DNA of 64,000 bases from Eublepharis macularius (lineage: Eukaryota; Chordata; Lepidosauria; Squamata; Eublepharidae). The translations under genes were made by a program, and so were the position numbers. Of this stretch, positions 53,252 through 63,960 are shown piece after piece; positions within the stretch are counted from its first letter, which is position 1, and every line of letters begins with the position of its first letter. Location: NCBI RefSeq assembly GCF_028583425.1, contig NC_072791.1, forward strand, positions 12,481,868-12,545,867, in the 5' to 3' direction. The notes below the pieces were generated by a model that was not told the DNA's origin, made no database searches, and saw nothing but the letters and a program-made list of their open reading frames with translations.

Positions 53252-55034
53252 GCTTGATTTAACAAACAAGAAATTTAACAATATATGTGTAATTCCTCCC
53301 TCCCCTGTCTTCTGAAATATTTGTAAATGAGATGTCATATGTGGATAATTATTTTTTATTAAATTGTTGCCCATTTATGAAATGGGAAGAAACCTTGACT
53401 GTTGCCTAAGGCATAGATGGACTCTTTTTTCCCCCTCAGTTAGTGGGTAGTATGGCTTGAAAAAATGGAATAATCTATTTACATGATTTTTTTATTTTGT
53501 GAGAACCACCTGAGTTTATATTTTCTTTTTGTTAATGAAAATTCATTTGTCAGAGCCTTGACAATCTTACCTTTTATGGTATGTTTTATATGACCCCTGT
53601 TAACTTAGAACAAAAAACCCTGCTAGTGATTTAACAATGTGTCATTTGAAATACAGCATGTTCAAAATATTAAGTGTTCAGATTTAACTGAAGTTAAAAA
53701 AACCTGTAAAAGTAATACAACTAATTTGACTTTTATTCTACAGAGCATACAAATAACTTTTAAAATCAGTCAGGTGTTTGCAGAATTACTATTTCATGCA
53801 CCTTGTATTTTGTCTTTTTTTTAAGTTGAAGATATTGTATGATTAATATGTAGCTTTCTGTAAGTTCAGTCAGCAGATGCCCCCCCCAAAAGAAAATCAA
53901 CAAAATATAAATAGGCTGTAGCAATGTAGTTAGAAATTTTTTTAAAAAGGTGTAAAATGTACCTTTTTATAGGAAGCAATGTACAATGTGTTTTTTTCTA
54001 TATCTGTCTTTCTCCCCCCTAACTTTGAAATATACATTTGTGTGTATATATAGCCTTAAAACTATTGCAGAGTTAGGGATTGTTGAACAGTGAGACAGTA
54101 ATTTAAGTAACTGTTTCAATTAAGAGTAGCGTTATACCAGCAAACACTTTATTTTATCCCTCTTGTTTGTGTCAGGTGCTTAAACTTAACATCATTGTAT
54201 TCAGTTTGTAACCCTCATTCAGAACATAAGTGAAAAAAGCACTATTTGTATTTATAAATTTTTAGCAATTTGGGGGTTAAAGAACCAATCCCTCACATGA
54301 TCTACAAATCAATGCTTAAAATAAAGAATTTCTTTGAGTTCAAACTATAAAGTTGTCAGTGGTAGCTTCACGAGCACCTAATTAAGACACATGTTTGAAA
54401 TGCTACATGGGAAGCTAGCTGAGAAAGCTGAACAGGCGCTAGTGCTGGAAAGAAAACTGTTCCTTTTTTTTCCTGTGTAAAAGTAGTCATAGTTCTAAAA
54501 ATCGCAAAACCTCTGACCGGGTGGAAGCTAAGGTTTAAAATCTTTAAAAATCGCAAGTAGAAAGCCATATGTTAAACAATGATAATTTTAAGTGTCATAA
54601 TGACATAGCACGTATTTTAAAGTTGCTACAGGTGCACCCTTTAAAAATATATATTTTGTTGTTACTATTAGTGCTGTCAAAGGGTCGTGGGCTAAAAGAA
54701 GCTCAGCGTTTGCAGATTCCCTTACCTTACGTTTGGCACTTTAAAGTGGTCAGAGCACTGTGTCAGTTATGCCTGCTTAATACACTGCTATTTTATGTAT
54801 ACCAAAATGAGATTAAATCCATGTATTCAACGCATCACATTCTAGCAAGGGACTTACTCTTGTTCATAAGTCTGCAAAAAAGAGAAAAAAGCACTTTTCA
54901 TTTTTGCAACTTTTTTAAAAAAATGCTAAAAAATGTTGGAACACCTCAGGGGCAATGCAGCAAAGCTTTGAAGAATTGTGTGCTATTTATTTCCCTAACT
55001 GGAGGGGGAGGTGTGGTTTCCTGTGTGCTGATAA

Positions 55035-55040
55035 AATAAA
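55035..55040 (+). terminator. PPM1A: Candidate distal PPM1A polyadenylation signal
   Basis: GCTGATAAAATAAAGTAAT followed by T-rich sequence near 55095-55115. Confidence 0.4.
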
Positions 55041-55330
55041 GTAATATGATGGTCCCAAATTTATCTAAAAGGTGTTGATATTTTGTACATCTGGGTGTTT
55101 TTTTTTTACTTTATATGCATGCTGCTTTGTATAACTTCATTAAATTTCTGACTTACTATAGTACCAGTGAATTCTGAGGATATGCAGTGTTTGGATAACC
55201 CTGGCTTCATATATCCCCTAAACTATTAATACTCCCTCTGTTTGACTCTTCATAACAGTCAGCGTTGTTGGATTCAGTTTTATGGATTTGATCCAAGGAA
55301 CTTGAGTAGAGTTCTACATACGGAATAAAG

Positions 55331-56873
55331 CTTTGGTGCCTTCCCATGCTGCAGTTCCGTGTGCCCCCTGACCCTCAGAACAGCATCGATGGGGTTGGGG
55401 GTTGCAGTGGGAAAGGGGAGCAGAAGCGCTTTCACTTTTGCAGCAGAGTTGGTGTGGAGTTGACCCTGTATTTCATTTACTAAACATGGAGGAATCTTAT
55501 ATGAAGCTTCTGCAACAGCTTTTATACATCTACCCATACATTGAAAACTACACAGTTGCACCAGAAGAGCATTTTTATATATTCGTTTCTATAGCCAAAC
55601 CACAACGTTAGATTCCTTTTCTGGGGTTAGTTTGTATAAAGTTCTCTGCGGTGATGAAGAGGAGCAGTTTCAGCTTCTGAAAGTTCCTGAAATGCAAGCT
55701 TTTCATTTACGTTGAGGGACTTGCTCACACGCAGGAGTTGTCTACAGGGAAACAAAGCCCCAGATACATGCCAAAGTAGTGCTAAAGTTGGATTTGGCAA
55801 GAGTTACCATCAAGCAAAAGGAATCTCTCCGTTTTGCCGGTGTAATTGAACATGGTTTTGCCTTTCAGCCAATGGAGCTTCCCTTCCTTACCATCCCAGA
55901 AGAATCCTGAGTGCTGCAATTAGCATGGGGTTCCAATTCAAAAGCTATTTTGAAGCATCAGAAAAGAAGGATCGTCTCTGTACCATCCTCCATTTGAATG
56001 CATGGACATTGCATAGACAAGAACATGCTCCCCCCACCCCCCCACCCGAGCGCTTTCCTCTTGAAAGTATAGGGATGTCAGCTTGGATCCAGAGCAGTGT
56101 TTCCAGGCGTGCAAGGCGTTCTGCCCTTTCTCCCCCCTCTTGCAGCAGTCTGAAATGCCCCACTATGGAAATACTGCACTGGGTCCAAGCCACTGAGAAG
56201 CACAAACCAGGCACCTGCTACTTCATTTGTGTCCTAGCAGGTTCCCCACCTCGAAGTCTTTCCTGCTCCCTTCTGCCTCCATTAGAGAGTTACATGATTG
56301 CAACTGGGTGCGCTCTCTCTTCCCTCCTTTCAATCAATCAGAAAAGACGGGGGGGGGGTATAAAGTGGGGAGCACGTACTTGCCCACAGAAGCCCTTTCC
56401 CATCCTTAGTGTGGACTTAAACCCTGTGCTATGTTTCCTCCTGACATTCCATAACATCTAATACAATACCTCTTAACATGATGCTGGGCACTCCCTCATC
56501 AATGGCTAGTGGTGCCTGCTCGTTCACACTGTAATATCAGGGCAGAGGAAAGCTGTTCAAGGTGCATGCGGGGTGGGGGGTGGTACAGGGCTGCTGTTTT
56601 TGATGGCAGGCCTGAGCTGCTTGCTACTTGTAGTTCATTCTTCAGTGAAGTTTCACATTGGGACTGCACAGGCCAGCCGCGGAGAGAGATTTTTGATCTC
56701 TGATGTATTGTGGAGGATGCCTGCCTCCCGCGACACATGCAGAGTTTGTTTCCTGCAAAAACAATGCATGTTGTTCAGGAGCACCTCCATTCCCTCAGTT
56801 CTTCTTTTGACACTGTTGCATGTTAGCTCTTATCCCTCAGCTTTTTTTGCATCGTGGCAAGTTCTTTGTATTT
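55331..56873. other. Downstream intergenic sequence
   Basis: No gene recognised. Frames such as 55925-56461 (178 codons) are low-complexity and lack motifs. Contains C-runs at 56031-56048. Ends with the target-site copy TTCTTTGTATTT at 56862-56873. Confidence 0.5.
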
Positions 56874-56926
56874 GATGGTTGTTGTGGGTTTTCCGGGCTG
56901 TATTGCCGTGGTCTTGGCATTGTAGT

Positions 56927-56968
56927 TCCTGACGTTTCGCCAGCAGCTGTGGCTGGCATCTTCAGAGG
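56927..56968 (-). ncRNA. Hammerhead-like motif, left family-B copy
   Basis: Minus strand: CTGAAGA, stem II GCCAGC/GCTGGC, GAAACGTC. Same as the plus copy at 57240-57280, including an extra T between the core and stem II. Confidence 0.5.
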
Positions 56969-57239
56969 TGTAGCACCAAAAGACAGAGATCTCTCAGTGT
57001 CACAGTGTGGAAAAGATGTAGGTCATTTGTATCTACTCAGGAGGGGTGGGGTTGAGCTGAGTCATCCTGTAAGAGTTTCCCAGGGTGTGGAATGCTAATG
57101 GCGGGAGGCTTCACTGTATCCTGAGGAGGTTCTTTTGCATATGGATTGGTGCTTGATGTGCTAATCTTCTCTGCAGGGCTATTGTCAGGGATAGAATGTT
57201 TTGTTAGCCTGGTGTTTTTCTTCGTCTTTTGGTGCTACA

Positions 57240-57280
57240 CCTCTGAAGATGCCAGCCACAGCTGCTGGCGAAACGTCAGG
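57240..57280 (+). ncRNA. Hammerhead-like motif, right family-B copy
   Basis: CTGAAGA at 57243-57249 (C3 to A9 of a hammerhead core, with A at the variable position 7). Stem II GCCAGC (57251-57256) with GCTGGC (57264-57269). GAA at 57270-57272, then ACGT, a self-complementary stem III seed, and C57277 as the cleavage base. AGG after it pairs with CCT before the core. The unpaired T57250 departs from the canonical core, so activity is doubtful for a monomer. Confidence 0.52.
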
Positions 57281-57434
57281 AACTACAGTGCCAAGACCAC
57301 GGCAATACAGCCCGGAAAACCCACAACAACCATCGTTCTCCGGCCGTGAAAGCCTTCGACAATACTTCTTCGTATTTCTTTGTCTCATTTATTCATTATC
57401 GTTTTTCTGTGTAAAAAAAAGTTAAAAGACAAGG

Positions 57435-57641
57435 ATGTCACAGAAATCCCTTTTCGAGAAATGTTCTCAATGTGAAATTAAAATGCTGCCCACTGATGGA
57501 CACGAATTGTGCTTTCTGTGTTTGGGGGAAGCTCATAATGTAGCAGGGTGCTGTCACTGCCAGCGCTTCACCCCCAAGGCAAGAAGTGGTTGGTCCTTAG
57601 GCCTCAAGGCTGGTTTATGGGAGAAGGTCCTGTCTGGCTGA
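57435..57641 (+). pseudogene. DIRS gag-like N-terminal fragment
   Basis: Encodes KCSQCEIKMLPTDGHELCFL and CLGEAHNVAGCCHCQRFTPK: a Cys-x2-Cys ... GH.LC..CLG.AH....C..C zinc-knuckle-like pattern, then a basic stretch. I associate this pattern with ORF1 of vertebrate DIRS elements. Confidence 0.6.
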
Positions 57642-58244
57642 GACAAACCCGGCAGCTAAGTCAACTGCTGCACAGGAGCCTGATCCCCAATCCAAATCGG
57701 TATATTCGGTTCTGGATCAGACAGAGCGCTGTTTCTCAATTCTGTGGGATCCGACACCTGGCCAACAACTGGTTCCAGCAGTGCCAGTGCCGGATCATTG
57801 TTCAGCTCCCATGATTCAAACATCTGGCTGTCATAGAGGCACCATTTGCCAGATCCAGCTCATTTGGATCACTTCCTCTGAACTGCTGCGGAAGAAATCA
57901 AAATCCAGGATGAAGCACCGGAAGAGATCTTCCTCCACAACATCCCATCTTGTCAGCTCTGTCGATGACGGAGTCTGTTCCATCAGCTATTGAGGTCGTC
58001 ATCCTGCCTCGTGCTCCTTCACCTCCCCATACTCCTTCCTTACATTGTGGAGAGGAGGGAACCGCCTTAGCCAAAGGTATCCTAGATCCAATATTGGTTC
58101 TGATACTAGTATCAGGTGCTGCACAGCACATCAGTACTAAACAAATGCAACTGCCTCTTCCAGCTACCAGTTGGCCACCTCGGTTCTGATACAATTGGTT
58201 CCATGGCTACCCTGTGCCATTCCATCTCCTTATATGCCCAACTG

Positions 58245-59275
58245 GCAGGATTTCTTTAAAAAAAATTTATTTCAAATTTCTATTCCGCCCTCCCCGCGAG
58301 CGGGCTCAGGGAGGATAACAACATATTAAAATACAAAATACAATAAAAACAACATATTAAAATATGATAAAATCCATACACATTTAAAACAGGATGGTGG
58401 ACAGCCTTCACAGGGAGGGATAAGATTTTATACAGCTCTTTTTTTTCAGGCTGGTGGAGGCCCAGCCTCAGCCATATGTCTGGCAGAACAACTCTGTCTT
58501 GCAGGACCGGCGGAAGGATAGTAAGTCCTGCCGGGCCCTGATTTCAGCAGACAGAGCATTCCACCAGGTGGGAGCCAGGATCGAAAAGGCCCTGGCTCTA
58601 GTCAGGACTAGGTGGGCCTCCTTGGGGCCAGGGACCACCAACAGCTGTTTGTCCCCTGATCAGAGTGTCCTCCGGGGAATATATGGGGAGAGACGGTCCC
58701 GTAGATATGCTGTTCCCAGTCCACACAAGGCCTTATAGGTCAATACCAGAACCTTGAATCTAATCCAGTACTCCACTGGCAACCAATGCAGCTCGCATAA
58801 GAACGGTGTTATATGTGCCTTATTTGGCACTCTTGTAATAACATGCACCGCTGCATTTTGTACCAGCTGTAATCTCTGGGTCAGGCTCAAGGGCAGCCCC
58901 GCGTACAGCGAGTTACAATAATCTAGCCTAGAGATGACTGTTGTTTGGATCACTGTAGTTAAGTTATAGGTTGACAGGTAAGGGACAAGTTGCCTGGTCT
59001 GCCCCAGATGGAAAAAAGAGGACCTGACAACCGCTGTGACCTGTGCCTCCATTTTCAGGGAGGCATCCAAGATCACTCCCAGGCTATTAACCCTCGGAAC
59101 TGGCACTAACGGTGCCCCATCGAGGTCCAGGAGCCAGAGTCCCGAACCTAATCCCCCATGGCTCAAGTACAGGACCTCCGTCTTCGTCGGGTTCAGTTTC
59201 AGCGGACTCTGCCACAACCAACCAGTCATGGCTGCAAAAGCATGTTCCAGGACATCGGGCTGAGCTGGGCCAGCC
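58245..59275 (-). mobile_element. CR1/L2-type LINE, 5'-truncated, minus strand
   Basis: 3'UTR and A/T-rich tail at about 58255-58440, ORF2 C-terminus at 58660-59229. The same 3' region is present at 10205-10770 and 63693-63860. Inserted into the gag-like part of the DIRS relic. Confidence 0.78.
58660..59229 (-). pseudogene. LINE ORF2 C-terminal half
   Basis: 189 codons open: PLKLNPTKTEVLYLSHGGLG, VNSLGVILDASLKMEAQV, SRLDYCNSLYAGLPLSLTQR, LQLVQNAAVHVITRV, HWLPVEYWIRFKVLVLTYKA, then LCGLGTAYLRDRLSPY. These are the thumb and C-terminal blocks of CR1/L2-group reverse transcriptases. The catalytic RT core upstream is missing (5' truncation), so the fragment is inert although its frame is still open. 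Confidence 0.82.
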
Positions 59276-59501
59276 GTCCATCTTCAAATGACTTCAACCA
59301 TTGCCCTTTATAGCTTTGTGCTTGGTTCCGGATTCCTCTTCAGATGTAATACCCACGTCAGTTTCGATGGCCTCTTTAGTTCCAAGGCATCAGTTTCAGC
59401 CGACTTCACCTGTTTTCTGATGATGAAATTCTTGCTCTGATTTTACTTCACAATTAACATCAGATCCATCACCAAAGGAATCAAAGGGAGAAACAGCTTC
59501 A

Positions 59502-59756
59502 TTGTCTCGTAAGGCTGATTTAATAGCCAGAATACTTGATTCTTCAAGAACTTTTGAGTCTTTACCTCCCAAGCCAAACAAGAAAGTGTCCCAGGCTCTT
59601 TTCTCACACTTGCCTGCTACTATTGCCTTTCTTGCAACTGAAGACCTACTGGACATAGTCTGTAGCGTCCGGGAAAAACTAGCATCTATCCCTGCTATGC
59701 CCACAAAGATGGAAAATTATTATAAACAGCAAGATTGCGCCTTCCGTTTTTACTAA
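59502..59756 (+). pseudogene. DIRS ORF1-like fragment
   Basis: 84 codons after a start-like Met (MSRKADLIARILDSSRTFES...). Position between gag-like and RT regions suggests the C-terminal part of ORF1; no domain motif. Confidence 0.4.
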
Positions 59757-59986
59757 TTGGCCTCCATCTTCTCTGGTAGCAGAAGAGGTACAAGCCAATA
59801 TTGTCAAGGCTCCCAATCTGTCCCTGCAGATAAGGAAGTACAAAAGCGTGATGCTATAGGTCGCAAGTTTTACTCTTCTGGGACACTGAATTTCAGGATT
59901 GCAAACTGTCCAGCAATCATGGGTTCATACAACCTTTTCCTTTAGGAAATGCTTTTCTACCTATATCCAGGACCTACCTTATGACT

Positions 59987-60266
59987 CGCAGAGTGGTAAG
60001 CGGCAGTACTGCAGCCCAAGCTCTGCTCATGACCTGAGTTCGATCCTGGCGGAAACCGGGTTCAGGTAGCCGGCTCAAGGTTGACTCAGCCTTCCATCCT
60101 TACGAGGTCGGTAAAATGAGTACCCAGTTTCCTGGGGGTAAAGTGGAGATGACTGGGGAAGGCAATGGCAAACCACCCCGTAAAAAGTCTGCCAAGAAAA
60201 CGTCATGATGCGACATCCCCCCATGGTTCAGTAATGACTCCGTGCTTGCACAGGGGACTACCTTTT
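59987..60266 (+). mobile_element. tRNA-derived SINE (Sauria-like) with 15-bp target duplication
   Basis: Perfect direct repeat ACCTACCTTATGACT at 59972-59986 and 60267-60281. Head GCAGAGTGGTAAGCGGCAGT with B box GAGTTCGATCC, middle GGTCGGTAAAATGAGTACCC, BovB-like tail GGGGAAGGCAATGGCAAACC and ATGGTTCAGTAATGACTCCG. Nearly intact and inserted in the dead DIRS element, so younger than it. Confidence 0.88.
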
Positions 60267-60744
60267 ACCTACCTTATGACTGTTGTGCACTCGTTTAGAG
60301 GCCTTCAAAACGAGGCCATTTGTCTTGCTAAGCAGCAGATGAATGTGGGAAGACGTGCAGCTGACTCTTCAGTTTGGTCCCTGGTTTTAGCCATTGTTTT
60401 GTGACTTCATGCCTGGCTGAATTCAACTGCACTTAACACAAGACAAGATCCAGGATTTTCCATTAGAAGGCCATCTATTTTCAGAAACCACTGATGAGTT
60501 CTTATCCCAGATAAAAAGAACCATATTATCAGAGCCGTCAGCAACACCACCACTGCTCCACTAGGTATCTGGCTCATCAGTATCAGGCCCAAGGGTTTTA
60601 CACGTTATCTTGCATGCAGACCGGGAAGAGAGTGGCCAGACCACAGTCGAAGAATATGCAATACCTAAGAGACCTCTTCAACAGGACAAAAATCTTTTTT
60701 TAAACTAACTTTCCACTGGAGGTCTCGGTGTTGTTTCTGGACAG

Positions 60745-61455
60745 ACTAGTGCCTTTTGACCCTTTATGGGACACTCTTACCAAATACACTTGGATCACTT
60801 CTGTTGTTAAGCATCGTTACTGTATTCATTCCATGGAGTTGCCATCGGTGGGCGCTCCTCCAGTTGAAATTACTCTCTGTTCAGAAGGCTTACAACAAAC
60901 CTTACACGAGCACCTATCTAAGGAAAGCCATTCAGAAAGTGCCTGGTGGAGTTTCTCCTCTTGGGTTTTACTCCTTGGTATTTCTTGGTCGCTAAGAAGG
61001 ATGGGGTAAAGGGTTGGGGGGGGGGCGCTAGACCCATTTTAGATCTCTAAAAGTTAAATGTAGTTATTAAAACTGTAACATTTTGTATGTTAATTCTATC
61101 AAAAGTTATTAGTGCTTAAATCTTGGTTTGCTGTCATAGATTTGAAAGACACGTTTTCTTATCTCCGTCCACCCTACTTACAGAAGTTACCTATGATTCG
61201 TGTGTGTTAACAGTACACTGTACTCCCCTTTGGTTTGGCCTCCATATCAAGGTTTTTAACCAAATATATGGCAGTCCTGGTTGCCTCACTAAGACCCCAA
61301 GGTTGCTCAATTTGCTCATATATGGATTATTGGCTTTTTGTTGCGCAGTCAGAAGTCCTTCTTTTTGACCACTAGATCTTGCCATATGCCCCATGTGTTG
61401 CTTAGACTTCTTGGTTGATTGAAAAAAGCCCAGTCTCACTCCCACACAATGTATT
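60745..61455 (+). pseudogene. DIRS-type reverse transcriptase, broken
   Basis: In order: WITSVVKHRYCIHS..ELPS (about 60790), AIQKVPGGVSPLGFYSLVFL (60929-60988), FAVIDLKDTFSYL (61127-61165; motif A Asp), QYTVLPFGLASISRFLTKYM (61209-61268), then YMDYWLFVA (61318-61344) where the second catalytic Asp of the usual xxDD pair is Tyr. Multiple frameshifts. Inactive. Confidence 0.72.
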
Positions 61456-61468
61456 TAGTTCATTGGTG

Positions 61469-61699
61469 CGAGAGCCAGTTTGGTGTAGTGATTAAGAGCA
61501 GCGGGACTCTAATCTGGAGAACCAGTTTTGATGCCCCACTCCTCCACTTGAAGCCAGCTGGGTGACCTCGGGTCTCTCTCGGAGCTCTCTCAGCCCCACC
61601 CACCTCACAGGGTGATTGTGGGGATAATAACAGCATACTTTATAAACCGCTCAGAGTGGGTGTTACGTTGTTCGGAAGGGTGGTATATAAATCACATGT
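61469..61699 (+). mobile_element. tRNA-derived SINE, second type
   Basis: Head GAGCCAGTTTGGTGTAGTGA (A box), GTTTTGATGCC (B box, degenerate). Middle CCCACTCCTCCACTTG, CTCAGCCCCACCCACCTCAC; tail GGTATATAAATCAC. Clearly different from the SINE at 59987-60266. Target duplication not clear. Confidence 0.8.
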
Positions 61700-62154
61700 T
61701 CTTAGACTCAGTTCCAAGACTGGCAAGATCTTCCTACCAGAGGTTGAGGTACAAACCTTGCGTTCTCTTGCCCTCCTTTTTCACTCCAAACACTTCCAAT
61801 CTGTTCATATGATTGAGAAATTATTGGGGATTACGGCCTCCACTATGGCAGTGGTACCGTTTATGCATCTCCGTATGAGAGGCGATTGCAGAACTGGTTC
61901 CTAAGAATGTACAATCCTATCAGACTTTAACAGTAGATTTAAACCTTCCATCCTGAGATCCATTATAAAATCCCTATCATGGTTGATTCTCACTAATTTG
62001 CGTAAGGCCTGCCATTTCAGGATTCGGCATCCTGAGGTCACTAACCATGGATGTTTCTCTGACGAGGGGGCCGTTGTGAAGACTTACTGGACCAGGGTCC
62101 CCTCAGACTGCATATGAATGTTCTAGAGCTACAAAGCGATCTGTTACCCCCTTG

Positions 62155-62440
62155 CTCTTGAGCAGCAAAATGTTTCAGATACACACGGACAACATCACTG
62201 CTCTTTATTACCTGAACACGCAATGGGGAATTATATCTTCTGATTCTCTGGGCCAAAGCAACAGTGCTATGGGATCGGGCATTAATCAACAATGTGTCCC
62301 TGCAAACCATACACCCAGCAGGCACATCAAACTCCAAAGTGGACACCCTCAGTAGAGTGCTTTACTTGCACCACAACTGGGCCCTGAACGAGGGATATGC
62401 TCAACCTGTGTTTCTGCAGTGGGGTTTCTTCAGCATTAGA
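62155..62440 (+). pseudogene. RNase H-like fragment of the DIRS relic
   Basis: Frame 62152-62355 has MFQIHTDNITALYYLNTQWG, the HTDN-T-ALYYLN block of DIRS/LTR RNase H, followed by NQQCVPANHTPSRHIK. Interrupted by stops. Confidence 0.65.
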
Positions 62441-62806
62441 TAACTTTGACACCGCTGTCAACACCAAGGCCATCAACTTTTGCTCAATAGCAGGGAGTAA
62501 TCTCAGGGGAAGGGACTTTTTTTCTATGCTTTTCCTCTTATCCCAAGGTTTTAAGCAGGATTCACCATTACAACACGCACTGCATCCTTATTACTCCTTT
62601 CTAGCTCCATCAGGAGTGGTTTTCCACCCTTCTAGCTTAGTTCCAGGGTCACTACCCCTACTTTCTGTACCAGACTTTGTTCCCAGGGATCACATTTTTC
62701 TGTTAAACTCAAACCCACCCACTTTCAGTTCCTCCTCCTCTGAAGAGGCATCTCAAATAATTCTGAATGCTCCTGCATCTTCCATTCATACCTCCTATGG
62801 GCATAA

Positions 62807-63690
62807 GTGAAATTAGTTTTTTCGTCACCCTTGGCACTTATTTCCAACAATTTTGCTAGTTGTATTAAGTTATGCATGTCCTCTCTTAAGGTCCACTTAG
62901 CTGCCGTATTGCCTTTCCATGAGTTAGTGGATTCCAAGACAATTTTTCCTCACCATATTTTAAAGCAATTTTTGAAGGGCATTTTTGACACTTTCCCTCC
63001 AAAACCCACTCCTCCACTTCAGCGGAGTCTGTCTCTAGTGTTGGCACAGCTCATGCTTCCCCCTTTCAAGTCCATGGCATCTTGTTCTTTAGCATTATTG
63101 TCGCAGAAAGTGGCCTTCTTGGTTGATATCACTTCGTCTAGACAAGTAGGTGAGCTGTCAGCACAGAGTCAACCCTCCTTTTACCCAGTTCCTTCCAGAA
63201 AAGTTTTGTGTTACACACAAGTTCGGAGTTTTTACCCTAAGTCTCCAGGTTTCACTTGTGCTAAAAGATTACCTGTATTTTTTCCTACCCATCTTCAGAA
63301 CCAGTGAGTATGCTACACAAATTAGATGTTAAAAGAGCAATATTATTCTATATACACAGAACAAGAGATTTTCAGAGATCCCAAAGTTTATGTCACTCTG
63401 GTCCTCATAATGACCAACTTGTTTCAGCTCAATCTTTGTCCAAATGGATAGTAGCAGAACGACAGTTGTGCACAAGCTGGTGTCTCCAGTCCTGTCGCAG
63501 TAAGGGCTCATTCTTTCAGAGCTCACACTTGCCTTCCTCCAAGGACTTCCGCTTCAAGACATCTGCCAAGCTGCCACCTAGTCATAGTCACTTTACCAGA
63601 CTTTATTCTCAATACAAATTCCATAAGATAGTCCGCTTTGGGCACAGCTGTCCTACATTCCTTGTTCAACTAATATATTCACTTCTTTGG
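62807..63690 (+). pseudogene. Recombinase-like region of the DIRS relic
   Basis: LKVHLAAVLPFHELVDSKTI, FLKGIFDTFPPKPTPPLQRS, LALLSQKVAFLVDITSSRQV (the Arg of the first tyrosine-recombinase box is in SSRQVGEL), then HKLDVKRAILFYIHRT and SHFTRLYS near the end. The order is that of DIRS-type tyrosine recombinases. Two frames and several stops; not functional. Confidence 0.6.
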
Positions 63691-63692
63691 CA

Positions 63693-63960
63693 AGTTCCAC
63701 CAGGTTGGTGCCAGGACTGAAAAGGCCCTGGCCCTGACTGAGGCCAAGCGAGCATCCTTGGGGCCGGGGACCAGCAGCAGCTGTTTGTTGGCTGAACAGA
63801 GCACCCTCCAGAGAACATACGATGAGAGATGGTCCCGCTGGTCCCAGTCTGCTAAGGTCTCTCTGGTCAAAGCCGTAACGCCATTGCAGAGCATTGACTT
63901 TCTGTTGCATTTTCTCTTTGTATATTTTGGATCTAAGTTGCTGTGGTGCATTGGACAAAC
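63693..63960 (-). mobile_element. LINE fragment, minus strand
   Basis: GGTTGGTGCCAGGACTGAAA, AGGCCCTGGCCCTGACTGAG and GGGGCCGGGGACCAGCAGCA match 58568-58640 of the LINE at 58245-59275 in the same orientation. It continues to the right toward the window end. Confidence 0.7.

Larger units (their letters stand above)
52217..55330 (+). other. PPM1A: PPM1A 3'UTR (minimum extent inferred)
   Basis: AT-rich sequence following the stop, largely free of transposons, with AATAAA at 53246-53251, 54320-54325, 55035-55040 and 55324-55329. Mammalian PPM1A has a long 3'UTR of several kb, so use of the distal signals is plausible. Which site is used cannot be read from sequence. Confidence 0.6.
56874..57365. 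mobile_element. Family-B Penelope-like inverted pair, one insertion with 12-bp target duplication
   Basis: Left copy minus, 56874 to about 57222; right copy plus, about 57224-57365. Arms 56874-56986 and 57224-57335 are inverted repeats (GTTGTTGTGGGTTTTCCGGG...). The single-copy middle belongs to the left copy. Flanks TTCTTTGTATTT (56862-56873) and TTCTTCGTATTT (57366-57377) differ at one base. The right copy extends about 30 bp further 3' (CTCCGGCCGTGAAAGCCTTC) than the left. Each copy has a hammerhead-like core. No ORF. Confidence 0.82.
57378..63692 (+). mobile_element. Decayed DIRS-like (tyrosine-recombinase) retroelement with nested insertions
   Basis: Collinear plus-strand protein fragments: Cys-rich gag-like N-terminus (57435-57641), further gag-like pieces (to about 58240 and 59290-59756), RT (60745-61455), RNase H (about 62155-62440) and recombinase-like region (62807-63690). 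Interrupted by a LINE (58245-59275), a SINE with target duplication (59987-60266) and another SINE (61469-61699). All domains contain stops or frameshifts. Attribution to DIRS-type rather than a Gypsy element rests on the RT wording (VLPFGLASISRFLTKYM) and the recombinase-like 3' ORF. Confidence 0.68.

Noticed and set aside
55925..56461. 178-codon plus frame downstream of PPM1A
   Set aside because: Low-complexity, no motif, no splice or start context.
59987..60060. tRNA genes at SINE heads (also at 4.6, 7.0, 28.8 and 61.5 kb)
   Set aside because: A and B boxes are present but a cloverleaf is not maintained, and the sequences continue into SINE bodies.
57378..63692. Endogenous retrovirus
   Set aside because: No LTRs, protease, integrase or envelope seen; the RT wording and recombinase-like 3' ORF fit a DIRS-type element better.
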